Shown here: positions 1-6,912 of the stretch, one piece after another
Numbering within the stretch: the first letter of the stretch is position 1
Layout: each line of letters begins with the position of its first letter
Assembly: GCA_007129455.1 (NCBI GenBank)
Contig: SKVL01000046.1
Coordinates: 1 to 16,160 of the forward strand
Length of the DNA stretch: 16,160 bases
From: Candidatus Campbelliibacteriota bacterium
GTDB taxonomy: Bacteria > Patescibacteriota > Minisyncoccia > Phycocordibacterales > CSBR16-193
Direction of reading: 5' to 3'
The notes under the pieces: generated by a model
What the model saw: only the letters and a program-made list of their open reading frames with translations
Database searches by the model: none
Told to the model about the DNA's origin: nothing
Program-made: the position numbers and the translations under genes

Positions 1-46
1 CTGGAAACGGTAAAAAGTTTTAATCTCTCAAGTTTTAATGCTTACA

Positions 47-75
47 GGGGGGCGAAGCTTTTCGTCTCCCTTTTT
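47..75 (+). terminator. Intrinsic terminator of an upstream gene outside the window
   Basis: A 10-bp stem (GGGGGGCGAA at 47-56 with TTCGTCTCCC at 61-70, two G-U pairs) closes a GCTT loop and is followed by TTTTT. It faces the + direction. No complete gene precedes it. The reading frames ending in TAA at 11-13 or 21-23 could each be the tail of the upstream gene, and the sequence does not decide between them. Confidence 0.8.
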
Positions 76-93
76 GTGGGCATATTTTCAAAG

Positions 94-122
94 TTGCTTA
101 ATTTGTTATCTTATTGTATAAC
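94..122 (+). promoter_or_regulatory. Candidate promoter of the hydrolase-like gene
   Basis: TTGCTT at 94-99 and TATAAC at 117-122 are separated by 17 bp, a canonical sigma70-type layout. Transcription would start near 129 and give a leader of about 34 bases that holds the boxA-like element and the SD sequence. Confidence 0.5.
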
Positions 123-130
123 TTAAGAAG

Positions 131-141
131 GTTCATTAACA
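131..141 (+). promoter_or_regulatory. boxA-like leader element
   Basis: GTTCATTAACA differs at one base from the core of the antitermination element boxA (GTTCTTTAACA). It lies 9 bases upstream of the SD AAGGAGG at 151-157. Element, spacing and SD closely match the perfect boxA copy before the gene at 15456-15899. A role in antitermination is inference. Confidence 0.35.
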
Positions 142-162
142 TAAAAAAACAAGGAGGAAGGG

Positions 163-744
163 ATGAAAAACATTCTCTTTTTGTACGGTTTTCCAAGGCT
201 GAAAAAAGAGATCACGCCGATGCTGGAAAAACTCAAAGAAGACCATCATGTCGTGGAAGACCCGAGAGAAGCGGAAGGTTGGGAAAGCTTTACGGTCGTT
301 GCTTATTCGGCCGGGATCATAGAGCTCTTGGACTACTGCGACAGAAGCCCGGATCTCAAAAAAAAGATCAAAGAGATCATTCTTATAGCTCCGGCGGGTA
401 TGAGGCCGACAAATGTTATTCGTCATTCCGGAAGGTTCTCTGTAGAAATTTTCAAGACGCACCGCAGAGTGGAGATACTGAAGAAACTTTTTGCTGAAAT
501 GATCCGGGGAGGAATGTCTTTCCACCGTAAGACCAGGAGGGTTGCACATTTTGATCTCATGAAAGAGACCAAAGGATTCTTCGGAGTAGACATCAAGATA
601 CTTGGTAATTACAATGACACTCTTCTTTTAAAGGATGCACCGAAGGGGTTCGACCACGAACTCGTTTTGGAGCAAAAGGGCAGGGGTCACTTCGCCCCCT
701 TGGAAATTCCGGACTACTACGCCGGGATGATCAAAACCTTATAA
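163..744 (+). CDS. Alpha/beta-hydrolase-fold-like protein
   Basis: A 193-residue cytosolic protein that looks like a compact alpha/beta hydrolase. The N-terminal strand KNILFLYGF resembles the usual strand-1 'HGF' oxyanion segment, with Tyr in place of His. The nucleophile elbow is AYSAG with Ser49, and the likely acid and base are Asp152 (NYNDTLLL) and His176 (GRGHFAP), so a full Ser-Asp-His triad can be proposed. The protein is short for the fold (typically about 250 residues), which suggests a minimal or missing lid. The substrate cannot be read from the sequence. The start is fixed by a strong SD (AAGGAGG at 151-157, 5 bases before ATG). The gene stands alone between a promoter at 94-122 and a terminator at 750-780. 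The fold is fairly secure; activity is inferred. Confidence 0.8.
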   Translation: MKNILFLYGFPRLKKEITPMLEKLKEDHHVVEDPREAEGWESFTVVAYSAGIIELLDYCDRSPDLKKKIKEIILIAPAGMRPTNVIRHSGRFSVEIFKTHRRVEILKKLFAEMIRGGMSFHRKTRRVAHFDLMKETKGFFGVDIKILGNYNDTLLLKDAPKGFDHELVLEQKGRGHFAPLEIPDYYAGMIKTL

Positions 745-749
745 ACTCA

Positions 750-780
750 AGGAGCTCTCAGGAGCTCCTTTTTCTTTTTT
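750..780 (+). terminator. Intrinsic terminator after the hydrolase-like gene
   Basis: A perfect 8-bp stem (AGGAGCTC at 750-757, GAGCTCCT at 762-769) with a TCAG loop is followed by a T-rich tract to 780. It sits 5 bases after the stop codon. The end of the T tract also supplies part of the -35 box of the next gene. Confidence 0.9.
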
Positions 781-806
781 ACATCATATTTGAAAATTGA
801 TATACT
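778..806 (+). promoter_or_regulatory. Candidate promoter of the gene at 830
   Basis: TTTACA at 778-783 and TATACT at 801-806 have exactly 17 bp between them. The -35 box overlaps the T tract of the preceding terminator. Transcription would begin near 813, leaving a leader of about 17 bases with no SD sequence. Confidence 0.6.
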
Positions 807-829
807 ATTTTTAATAGTCAACATTCATT

Positions 830-1615
830 ATGAAAAGTTTGATAAAACACTCCGATAAAAATAAAATAAGTGACCACTCTCGGTTTTTGCAAAGGCATGC
901 CGAAGCATTGATAGCTTATGCCGAAAATGATGAAGATTTCGCTTCATTTTTAAAGTCTTATATAGACGCTTACCTTCCGGCTATCGAAGTGGAGTTCGAT
1001 AAGAAAGCGGCTGCCCCCAAAAAACCACAGCTCTCAAAACTTCTTCCAATCGACCGCAGTTGGGCGCAAGAAAGAGCCTTGTGGCTTCTGCGAGAGGTTA
1101 AGTTTCATCATCCGGAAAGTCCGGCCTACCGAACTCTTACAACCTGGTCTTATCACCATGCAGAACCCAAGGATGTGGTGATCGGCATCGTCGGAATCGC
1201 CATAATCGGTCCGACTTTGGGTATTATAAAGAAAAAAAGAAAGCTTGATTCATTGCAGATTCTTTTTTCCGAGGAATTCCACGGAAAAGCTTCGCTATCC
1301 GAGCACATCGACCTGTCTCATCAAGTTTCAATAAAACTTTTGTTCGACTCACTGAGAAAAGTGAGTGGTGACATCCACCGCCTTGAACCCGAACTCATGT
1401 ATTGGTTCACATCCGACAGAAGTCTTCGCTCGGGTAAAGTGAAGGAAAAAGATTTATTGAACATAGTTTTAGAAATGAAAAGAGAAGACACGCCTCACAG
1501 TGTTTGTACAGAAGGAGATCTTCCGATCGCAGTAGCCATATCGCCATCGGTCAGAATTAACATCTATGACGACTTGGGCGCCTGTTTCCTTGACGATGGG
1601 ATGAAAAATGAATGA
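830..1615 (+). CDS. Hypothetical protein, 261 residues, one hydrophobic stretch
   Basis: I do not recognise this protein. The first 60 residues are helical and acidic (QRHAEALIAYAENDEDFASF). A central hydrophobic glycine-rich segment (about residues 117-134, VVIGIVGIAIIGPTLGII) is followed at once by KKKRK, which would suit either a single membrane span or a buried helix pair. The C-terminal half is mixed helix and strand with no recognisable catalytic motif. There is no signal peptide. ATG at 830 follows a good promoter (778-806) by a short leader without SD, in line with other SD-less genes here. The gene is independent of its neighbours: a terminator lies upstream and the next gene has its own -10 box. 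Coding is likely from length, codon texture and the matched promoter; function is unknown. Confidence 0.7.
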   Translation: MKSLIKHSDKNKISDHSRFLQRHAEALIAYAENDEDFASFLKSYIDAYLPAIEVEFDKKAAAPKKPQLSKLLPIDRSWAQERALWLLREVKFHHPESPAYRTLTTWSYHHAEPKDVVIGIVGIAIIGPTLGIIKKKRKLDSLQILFSEEFHGKASLSEHIDLSHQVSIKLLFDSLRKVSGDIHRLEPELMYWFTSDRSLRSGKVKEKDLLNIVLEMKREDTPHSVCTEGDLPIAVAISPSVRINIYDDLGACFLDDGMKNE

Positions 1616-1650
1616 ACCTGTGTTGTTTAAAAAAAGATATGTTGAAATGA

Positions 1651-1659
1651 TGGTAAAAT
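1651..1659 (+). promoter_or_regulatory. Extended -10 element before the DUF2207 gene
   Basis: TGGTAAAAT combines an extended -10 TG with TAAAAT. No good -35 box lies 16-18 bp upstream. It is 26 bases before ATG, and there is no SD in the leader. Confidence 0.45.
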
Positions 1660-1685
1660 AAAGTTTCGGGTCTTTTTTAAAATAT

Positions 1686-3563
1686 ATGTCAATTAAATAT
1701 CGGGTTTCGTTCGTTAAGACGCTCTTGTTGTCCATCCCGGTTTTGATATTAATCCCTTTCTTCTTTGCATATTCTTACCAATCCGAGAAGGTGGACAGTG
1801 TTGAGGTTTTAATAGAGATTCATGCCGACGGCAGGGTCAAAATAGAGGAGAGGATCATATATAATTTTGGAGATAATGAAAGAAGGGGGATATTCAGAGA
1901 AATACCGCTTGTTTTTTCAACGGCCGACAGGGAAAAGTTCAGAGTGGATATTTCAGATATAGAGGTCTATCAAGAAAATGGCACGCCATATGAGTATGAC
2001 ACAAAGGAGGGCTTAAACTTTTTAAGAATAGATGTGGGAGGAGATGTCCCGGAGCTCACCGGCCGGCATATGTATATAATCGAATACGTGGTCAACGGTG
2101 CAATGGTCGACCAAGACGAGTCGCTTGTTTTCCATTGGAACGTGATTGGTTTGGATTGGGAGGTCCCGATCACACGCCTTTCATCAGAGGTCCGGCTCCT
2201 TGGGATAGTAGACTTCGACTCAATGGAGGTTGAATGCAAGACTGGTTTTTGGGGAAGTTCCAAGCTATGTGACTCGGTGGAGATATTTGCAAGCGGTACG
2301 TCATCACCAATCGTGGTCTTGGTTCAACAGAGTGATATTTTACCCGGTGAGGCGGTAACTCTTTATTTAAGCCTTCCGGAAGGGACCGTTATTACGCAAG
2401 AGTTAAACCGTTTGGAAGAGTTGCCTTGGTTCATTTACATCTTAATAATAGTCACGGCCCTTCTACCTCTGTTGGCGATAAGAAAGATTTACAAAATGGG
2501 CGTTAACCCGAAAGAGGGAGGTCCCGATCCGAGAAAATTTGAACCTCCGATCGGTGTAAGCCCTCTTCTTGCCGGCATAATATTAAAAAGAGATACGGAG
2601 AGCGCTCACTTGGTTGCCGAGTTGATAAACTTGGCGATACGTGGTTACATCAAGATCGTTCACTTTCAAACAAAGAGACTTTTCTTCTCAAAAAGCAGAT
2701 ATTTGTATCTCAAAACCAAAGACGACTATGCCGATATTTCAAAAGAAAAGGTGATGGTCATGGACGCCATATTTCACCCCTTTTTTGCAATAACCAAAGA
2801 TGAAGCAAAAAAGCTTATCTCGGGAGATTCCGGCATTTCTCCGGATCTTTTCAAAGAGATAGACTCTTCCTTTGCCGTAGTTGATACCAAAAAAATGAGG
2901 TTCTCTTTTCAATGGATGTTCAAACGAATATCGGAAGCGAATGAAAAAAAAGCTTTAGATGGTGACTTCTTTACAGAGAGTCCGAAGGCAGGTCTTCGGC
3001 GAGGTTTTATTGTCTCATTACCATATTTCATTATTTCTTTGTTGTTTTCCGGTTTAGTTGTTTTTTTTGTTTTAAATTCATTCAGACAATATAATCTGGA
3101 TCTTTTTGTTATCATTTTGACCATTTTATCGTTTGCTTGGATCCTCATCCTTTTCACCTTCATGATCTCACTTAAAAAGTTCATGCCCCGAAGAACCGAC
3201 AAGGGCGCTTTGATAAAGAAAGAACTTTTGGGGCTGAGAGAGTATATATCGGTTGCCGAAAAAGACAGGTTTGATTTTCATTACGACCCGAGGACGAATC
3301 CCAAACAAGTTGAAAGAATTCTGCCCTTTGCGGTTGTGTTGGGACTGGGACATAAATGGGTCAAGCATTTGGATAACTTCAAGGACGAACCCCGTTGGTG
3401 TCTATCGACGAGTGCTTCCGGTGGCGTATCGACCTTGTCGGCAATAAGGTCCATGTCGTCAATAGTCTCCACTTCAGTACATGGCGCCAAGGGAGGAAGC
3501 CGAGTGGGAACGCGCGGAGGCGCGGGTTTCGGCGCCGGAGGCGGAGGGGGTGGGTCCAGATAG
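1686..3563 (+). CDS. DUF2207 domain membrane protein
   Basis: A 625-residue membrane protein of the DUF2207 family. It has an N-terminal membrane span or signal anchor (residues about 10-30) and then an extracytoplasmic beta-rich domain carrying the family's hallmark NFGDNERRGIFREIPL (about 60-75). A membrane span follows at about 248-268, then the conserved cytoplasmic stretch FEPPIGVSPLLAGIILKR (285-302) leading into a helical domain. Two more membrane spans lie at roughly 435-490. The C-terminus is the glycine-rich tail usual for the family; here it ends in GGGGGGSR rather than the frequent Trp. The molecular role of DUF2207 is not established, so none is assigned. ATG at 1686 has no SD and sits 26 bases after an extended -10. 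The reading frame is intact and of normal length. Confidence 0.9.
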   Translation: MSIKYRVSFVKTLLLSIPVLILIPFFFAYSYQSEKVDSVEVLIEIHADGRVKIEERIIYNFGDNERRGIFREIPLVFSTADREKFRVDISDIEVYQENGTPYEYDTKEGLNFLRIDVGGDVPELTGRHMYIIEYVVNGAMVDQDESLVFHWNVIGLDWEVPITRLSSEVRLLGIVDFDSMEVECKTGFWGSSKLCDSVEIFASGTSSPIVVLVQQSDILPGEAVTLYLSLPEGTVITQELNRLEELPWFIYILIIVTALLPLLAIRKIYKMGVNPKEGGPDPRKFEPPIGVSPLLAGIILKRDTESAHLVAELINLAIRGYIKIVHFQTKRLFFSKSRYLYLKTKDDYADISKEKVMVMDAIFHPFFAITKDEAKKLISGDSGISPDLFKEIDSSFAVVDTKKMRFSFQWMFKRISEANEKKALDGDFFTESPKAGLRRGFIVSLPYFIISLLFSGLVVFFVLNSFRQYNLDLFVIILTILSFAWILILFTFMISLKKFMPRRTDKGALIKKELLGLREYISVAEKDRFDFHYDPRTNPKQVERILPFAVVLGLGHKWVKHLDNFKDEPRWCLSTSASGGVSTLSAIRSMSSIVSTSVHGAKGGSRVGTRGGAGFGAGGGGGGSR

Positions 3564-3653
3564 GTCTTTTGAATGGCGTCCGAAGTTTTTTGTTAATTTA
3601 AAAAATGAAAGCGCAAAAAGGAAACTCCGGAAACTTTTTGTGTTAGAATTCAA

Positions 3654-3681
3654 TTGAAATTTATAGTTTTCATGTTATAAG
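3654..3681 (+). promoter_or_regulatory. Candidate promoter of desulfoferrodoxin
   Basis: TTGAAA at 3654-3659 and TATAAG at 3676-3681, spaced by 16 bp, with an extended TGT before the -10. Transcription would start near 3688, leaving a leader of about 8 bases and no SD. An alternative extended -10, TGTTAGAAT at 3641-3649, would give a leader of about 40 bases. Confidence 0.5.
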
Positions 3682-3695
3682 TTAAAAATATAAAT

Positions 3696-4073
3696 ATGAC
3701 TGAGGTAAAACAAATATATAAATGTAACGTCTGCGGAAACATTACCGAAGTATTGCATACCGGAGTAGGGGAGCTCGTCTGTTGCGGACAGCCGATGGAG
3801 TTAAAAAAGGAGGAAACCCAAGACGAAGGACATGAAAAACACGTTCCGATAATTGAGAAAACCGACAAGGGGTTAAAGGTCAAAGTTGGCTCAGTACCTC
3901 ATCCGATGGAAGAAGAGCACCACATCGAATGGATAGAGGTCATTGTCAACGACCGTTACTACAGGAAGTTCTTAAAACCGGGAGAAGAGCCCGAAGCGGA
4001 GTTTGATATCAATGGAGAAAGTGTCATCGCAAGAGAGTATTGCAATGTTCACGGGCTTTGGAGCGGTAAATAG
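3696..4073 (+). CDS. dfx: Desulfoferrodoxin (two-iron superoxide reductase)
   Basis: A 125-residue protein, the usual length for the two-iron class. The N-terminal desulforedoxin domain has the four cysteines of centre I (Cys10-x2-Cys13 and Cys29-Cys30). The C-terminal superoxide reductase domain has the five ligands of centre II: His49, His69, His75, Cys116 and His119. The catalytic-loop pair Glu47-Lys48 is present. The enzyme reduces superoxide to hydrogen peroxide in the cytoplasm without releasing oxygen, using electrons typically delivered by rubredoxin or a similar carrier. No rubredoxin or peroxidase gene is nearby, so the donor is unknown. The gene is expressed alone from its own promoter and meets the acyltransferase gene tail to tail with 1 bp between stop codons. 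All metal ligands are intact, so activity is expected. Confidence 0.97.
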   Translation: MTEVKQIYKCNVCGNITEVLHTGVGELVCCGQPMELKKEETQDEGHEKHVPIIEKTDKGLKVKVGSVPHPMEEEHHIEWIEVIVNDRYYRKFLKPGEEPEAEFDINGESVIAREYCNVHGLWSGK

Positions 4074-4074
4074 A

Positions 4075-5259
4075 TCAGAGCGGTCTTTGGTTTTTATTCG
4101 AGGTGGCAATTTTTGTCGCCTCGAACATTTTTCGAGCAATAGAAATAAAGCCGTATGTCATGAAAAAGTTCACAATAAAAACAATAACAAAGATCAAACC
4201 CGGCTCTGTGTCATAAAGGATCAAGATTTGAACTAAGGGTATGAGAAGAGTAAGTAAGATAAAATGTAAAAGATAGATGGGCAGGCTTTGCCGTCCTATC
4301 CCTTCGATCAATGTCCTTATTCCTCCTCGAAGAAACGGATAGAGATAAAAGATAATGATCATCACGACCGGACCGTATATTAAGCGAACGTTATAGAAGT
4401 GACTCAATGGGTCCGCCATCCCTATAAAGAAATACAAAAAAATGATAGTGGCCCCGAAATAAAGAAACTTCGTTCTTTCAAGCCAAAGAGTGATCTCTTC
4501 GGTCTTTGCAAAGAAAAACGGTTTCAGTACCATCCCCAAAACGAAAAAGAAAAGATAAGCACCAAAAAAGGTCAGATCTCCCAAGTACTCTTGCCAACCC
4601 AGCCAGTACGGCGAGAATAAAAAGTAGCTTGAGAGCGAAAAGGCGAACGATCCCGCGAGCATTGTAAGGGGATTGATCCTTTTAACGACCAGAAGATACC
4701 AAAGTAGGGGATACAAGAGGTAAAGCTGGAAAAGTACGGGGATGAACCAGTAAGGAACCAGAGCGCCGCCCGTCAGAAGATCCTTAAGTGCCGCGGTAAT
4801 GTAGTCGAATAAAATAAAAGAACCCTTCGAAGTGGCAAAGGTCGCAAAAAACGAAAAAGCGACATAAGGAATAACAAGGCGTTTTATCTTGGGTAGATAA
4901 AAGCCCTTCAGAGTTTCTATTTTAAAATTTTGCAGAAAAAGAAGAGCGCCGGAGCTAATGAAAAAGACCGGAATGGCAAACCTCATGGCTCTGTTGATAC
5001 CCTCGTTCCAGCTCAAAAAAGATAACGGCAGGTCATCTGAAAAATAAGCTAAAAGAAAGGCAACATGAATTAGAATAACCGCCGTTATCGCGATACCTTT
5101 CGCGAAATCAAAAAAGGGTACCCTTTTTGAGGGCCTGTCGGTGAATATCTTCGTGTCAAGGCAAGGTTGGAGAGGAAGAGTCTTGAAAACCAAAAGTATT
5201 GCAACGTAGACAGTTAAAACCGAGGACAAGACCAAAAGACTGATTCCTTCTATTTCCAT
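4075..5259 (-). CDS. Acyltransferase family 3 membrane protein (OafA-like)
   Basis: A 394-residue polytopic membrane protein with about ten hydrophobic spans. The acyltransferase-3 signature is clear: FFDFAKGIAITAVILIH (about 49-65), with the conserved Asp/Lys and with His65 as the likely active-site histidine, then RFAIPVFFISSGALLF (about 92-107), the usual second motif. Members transfer acyl groups (O-acetyl, succinyl and others) to cell-surface sugars or lipids; the acceptor here cannot be predicted. An extra N-terminal hydrophobic helix (6-26) precedes the domain. The gene lies 34 bp downstream of the lytic transglycosylase on the same strand and may be co-transcribed, which would fit a shared role in envelope modification. 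There is no SD before ATG at 5259. Its last codons contain the hairpin that may terminate desulfoferrodoxin. Confidence 0.9.
   Translation of the reverse strand: MEIEGISLLVLSSVLTVYVAILLVFKTLPLQPCLDTKIFTDRPSKRVPFFDFAKGIAITAVILIHVAFLLAYFSDDLPLSFLSWNEGINRAMRFAIPVFFISSGALLFLQNFKIETLKGFYLPKIKRLVIPYVAFSFFATFATSKGSFILFDYITAALKDLLTGGALVPYWFIPVLFQLYLLYPLLWYLLVVKRINPLTMLAGSFAFSLSSYFLFSPYWLGWQEYLGDLTFFGAYLFFFVLGMVLKPFFFAKTEEITLWLERTKFLYFGATIIFLYFFIGMADPLSHFYNVRLIYGPVVMIIIFYLYPFLRGGIRTLIEGIGRQSLPIYLLHFILLTLLIPLVQILILYDTEPGLIFVIVFIVNFFMTYGFISIARKMFEATKIATSNKNQRPL
4097..4132 (+). terminator. Possible terminator of desulfoferrodoxin inside the convergent gene
   Basis: TTCGAGGTGGCA at 4097-4108 pairs with TGTCGCCTCGAA at 4114-4125 (12 bp, two wobble pairs, 5-base loop). 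A TTTTT run follows at 4128-4132. The hairpin lies within the C-terminal codons of the acyltransferase gene on the other strand. Confidence 0.5.
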
Positions 5260-5293
5260 GAATTTTTATCCGTATAGTAAAGGTTACGAAAAA

Positions 5294-6793
5294 CTAAACC
5301 CTTATTTCATATCCCTCCGGAATCGGCCGTCGGGGATCTTTTATGGCCGGATTCAGTGCTTTCAACCTTGCTAGATCGGTGCCGTTAGCACGGGCCATCT
5401 CTTCCAGCGTCGACCCGACAGCCTTCTCGGGGATAACCAACTCTTCACCACCTCTCAAGTTATTGGGGTCTATGTGAGGGTTGGCTTTCAGTATGTCCTT
5501 ATCACTGACATTGGCGAATTTTAAAGAGAGACGATAGATGTTCCCATCTTGTTTTTGAAATACATGTTTCTTAACGCCACCCCCAACCGTTTTGACCTTG
5601 AATTTAAGAGGTTCTTTTTTGTCGGTTACAAAACCTTCTTCGATCAGTTCATAGATGGCGTTGAACTTCGGTGGGTAGTTAAGATTTTCTTCCAATCCTC
5701 TTACTTTACTCTTAAAAAGTTCTTTTTTATTCCTTTCGGATATGGGAATTTTGATTTCTTGTCCAACTCGAATCATATTTTCGTCCTCTATATCGTTTAT
5801 CCTACAAAGTTCTTCAATATTCATATTGAATCTTCTCGATATCATTCCCAACTTCTCACCCGGCCTTACCCTGTGTTCATGAAATTGCTCGGATCTGATC
5901 TCTTGTTTAATTTTATTTATCCTGTTTTCCAAGAAACCCAAGAAACCTTCATAAGACACTTTATCTTTGTTGTCGCGAGCGACCTTCAAATACTGCCAAA
6001 AGAAACCTCCGTTGTAACCTGAGAGAGCCATGTCCCAATCTTTACCCGCCTTATACAGATCACTTAAGAGCTCCGCGCAGGCTCGCGCGCTTTTTATCGG
6101 GTCTCTTCTTTCCTCCAAATTTAAAGGGTGATCGCGAAAATGGTCACTCTTTAATCCGTACGCTCTTGCAGTACGGGGTATGAATTGATAAGGTCCGACG
6201 GCTCCGGCGCCGGAGACGGCGCCCAACTGCCAATGCGACTCCGGGATCGCCAAGTACAGATATTTTTCGGGAACGTTTCGCTTTCGGAACTCCTCTTTAA
6301 GATAAGGCTCCCACTCACCCATGTTGTAATAAGCCTGTTCGAGGCTTCGAGTCAGGCGCGGGTCTTCTCGGTACCTTTTCTTCCAGTGGTTCTTTATCGC
6401 CTCCATGGTCTCGGGATCAAGCTTTATATCTTCTTCTTTTTCAAAATCCAACACCTCCGCTAATGAAGAAATATCCTCTTCCTCTATCTCCTTCTGTTTT
6501 TCCGTGGCATGCTCTTCCATCTCCACCGGCTCCAACTCTTTTCTTTCAAGGTCATCCCCCACAAAATCTCTTTGCTTCTTGCTCTCCTCCCAATTATCTT
6601 TCATCATCTTTAAAAGGGGCGCATTCAAAAGAAGTCCTCCCGTTATAAGGGCGCTTTTTTTGAGAAAATCTCTCCTGCTTATTTTCCCGGTCTTTTGGGA
6701 CTCGTAACTCTCTCCAGCTCTCTTTCTTTCAGAATATGAGTTTTTCTCTTTTTTGGATGAATCTGGCCTCGAATTGAATCTTTCGTAAGACAT
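5294..6793 (-). CDS. Lytic transglycosylase (SLT, MltD-like) with LysM, Tat-type signal
   Basis: A 499-residue exported murein hydrolase. After a long charged N-region comes SRRDFLKKSALITGGLLL (39-56), a full match to the Tat consensus S-R-R-x-F-L-K, with no clear cleavage site, so it may stay anchored. An E/K-rich linker (about 65-125) leads to an SLT domain (about 155-275). This has catalytic Glu185 in AIPESHW, GAVGPYQFIPRTARAYGL, RDPIKSARACAELLSDLY and MALSGYNGG, the order seen in MltD-type enzymes that cleave glycan strands to anhydro-muropeptides. One good LysM (306-350) follows, then a weaker LysM-like tail (about 410-499) for peptidoglycan binding. ATG at 6793 is preferred over the upstream in-frame ATG at 6814. 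The leader has no SD; TATTAT at 6803-6808 is a possible -10. It is divergent from the aminotransferase gene. Confidence 0.92.
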   Translation of the reverse strand: MSYERFNSRPDSSKKEKNSYSERKRAGESYESQKTGKISRRDFLKKSALITGGLLLNAPLLKMMKDNWEESKKQRDFVGDDLERKELEPVEMEEHATEKQKEIEEEDISSLAEVLDFEKEEDIKLDPETMEAIKNHWKKRYREDPRLTRSLEQAYYNMGEWEPYLKEEFRKRNVPEKYLYLAIPESHWQLGAVSGAGAVGPYQFIPRTARAYGLKSDHFRDHPLNLEERRDPIKSARACAELLSDLYKAGKDWDMALSGYNGGFFWQYLKVARDNKDKVSYEGFLGFLENRINKIKQEIRSEQFHEHRVRPGEKLGMISRRFNMNIEELCRINDIEDENMIRVGQEIKIPISERNKKELFKSKVRGLEENLNYPPKFNAIYELIEEGFVTDKKEPLKFKVKTVGGGVKKHVFQKQDGNIYRLSLKFANVSDKDILKANPHIDPNNLRGGEELVIPEKAVGSTLEEMARANGTDLARLKALNPAIKDPRRPIPEGYEIRV

Positions 6794-6878
6794 AATAGTA
6801 AAATAATAACCCAATCTTGATTTTCTCGCATCTTTTTATTCCCCAGAATACCACAAGGCAAACTGATAGATATTGGTG

Positions 6879-6884
6879 TAAAAT
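6879..6884 (+). promoter_or_regulatory. Candidate -10 box of the aminotransferase gene
   Basis: TAAAAT at 6879-6884 lies 28 bases before ATG at 6913. A second candidate, TATACT, is at 6889-6894. No good -35 is visible for either. Both lie inside the longer in-frame extension from 6817, which argues for the start at 6913. Confidence 0.35.
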
Positions 6885-6912
6885 GAAATATACTGCCCTT
6901 ACAAAGACCCAT

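Noticed and set aside
1..120. Open frame running from the left edge without a stop codon
   Set aside because: It reads through a clear terminator hairpin at 47-75, so it is unlikely to be the true end of the upstream gene.
3614..3640. Inverted repeat CAAAAAG/CTTTTTG with direct GGAAACT repeats after the DUF2207 gene
   Set aside because: The stem is A/T-rich with a 13-base loop and no T tract beyond it, too weak to call a terminator.
5549..6022. Long open frame (157 codons) on the + strand inside the transglycosylase gene
   Set aside because: It is phenylalanine-rich and lacks a start signal; it is the antisense shadow of a gene with clear SLT and LysM motifs.
6817..6912. Longer N-terminus for the aminotransferase
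   Set aside because: The extra 32 residues are unlike the family and contain the candidate -10 boxes; ATG at 6913 fits the domain start.
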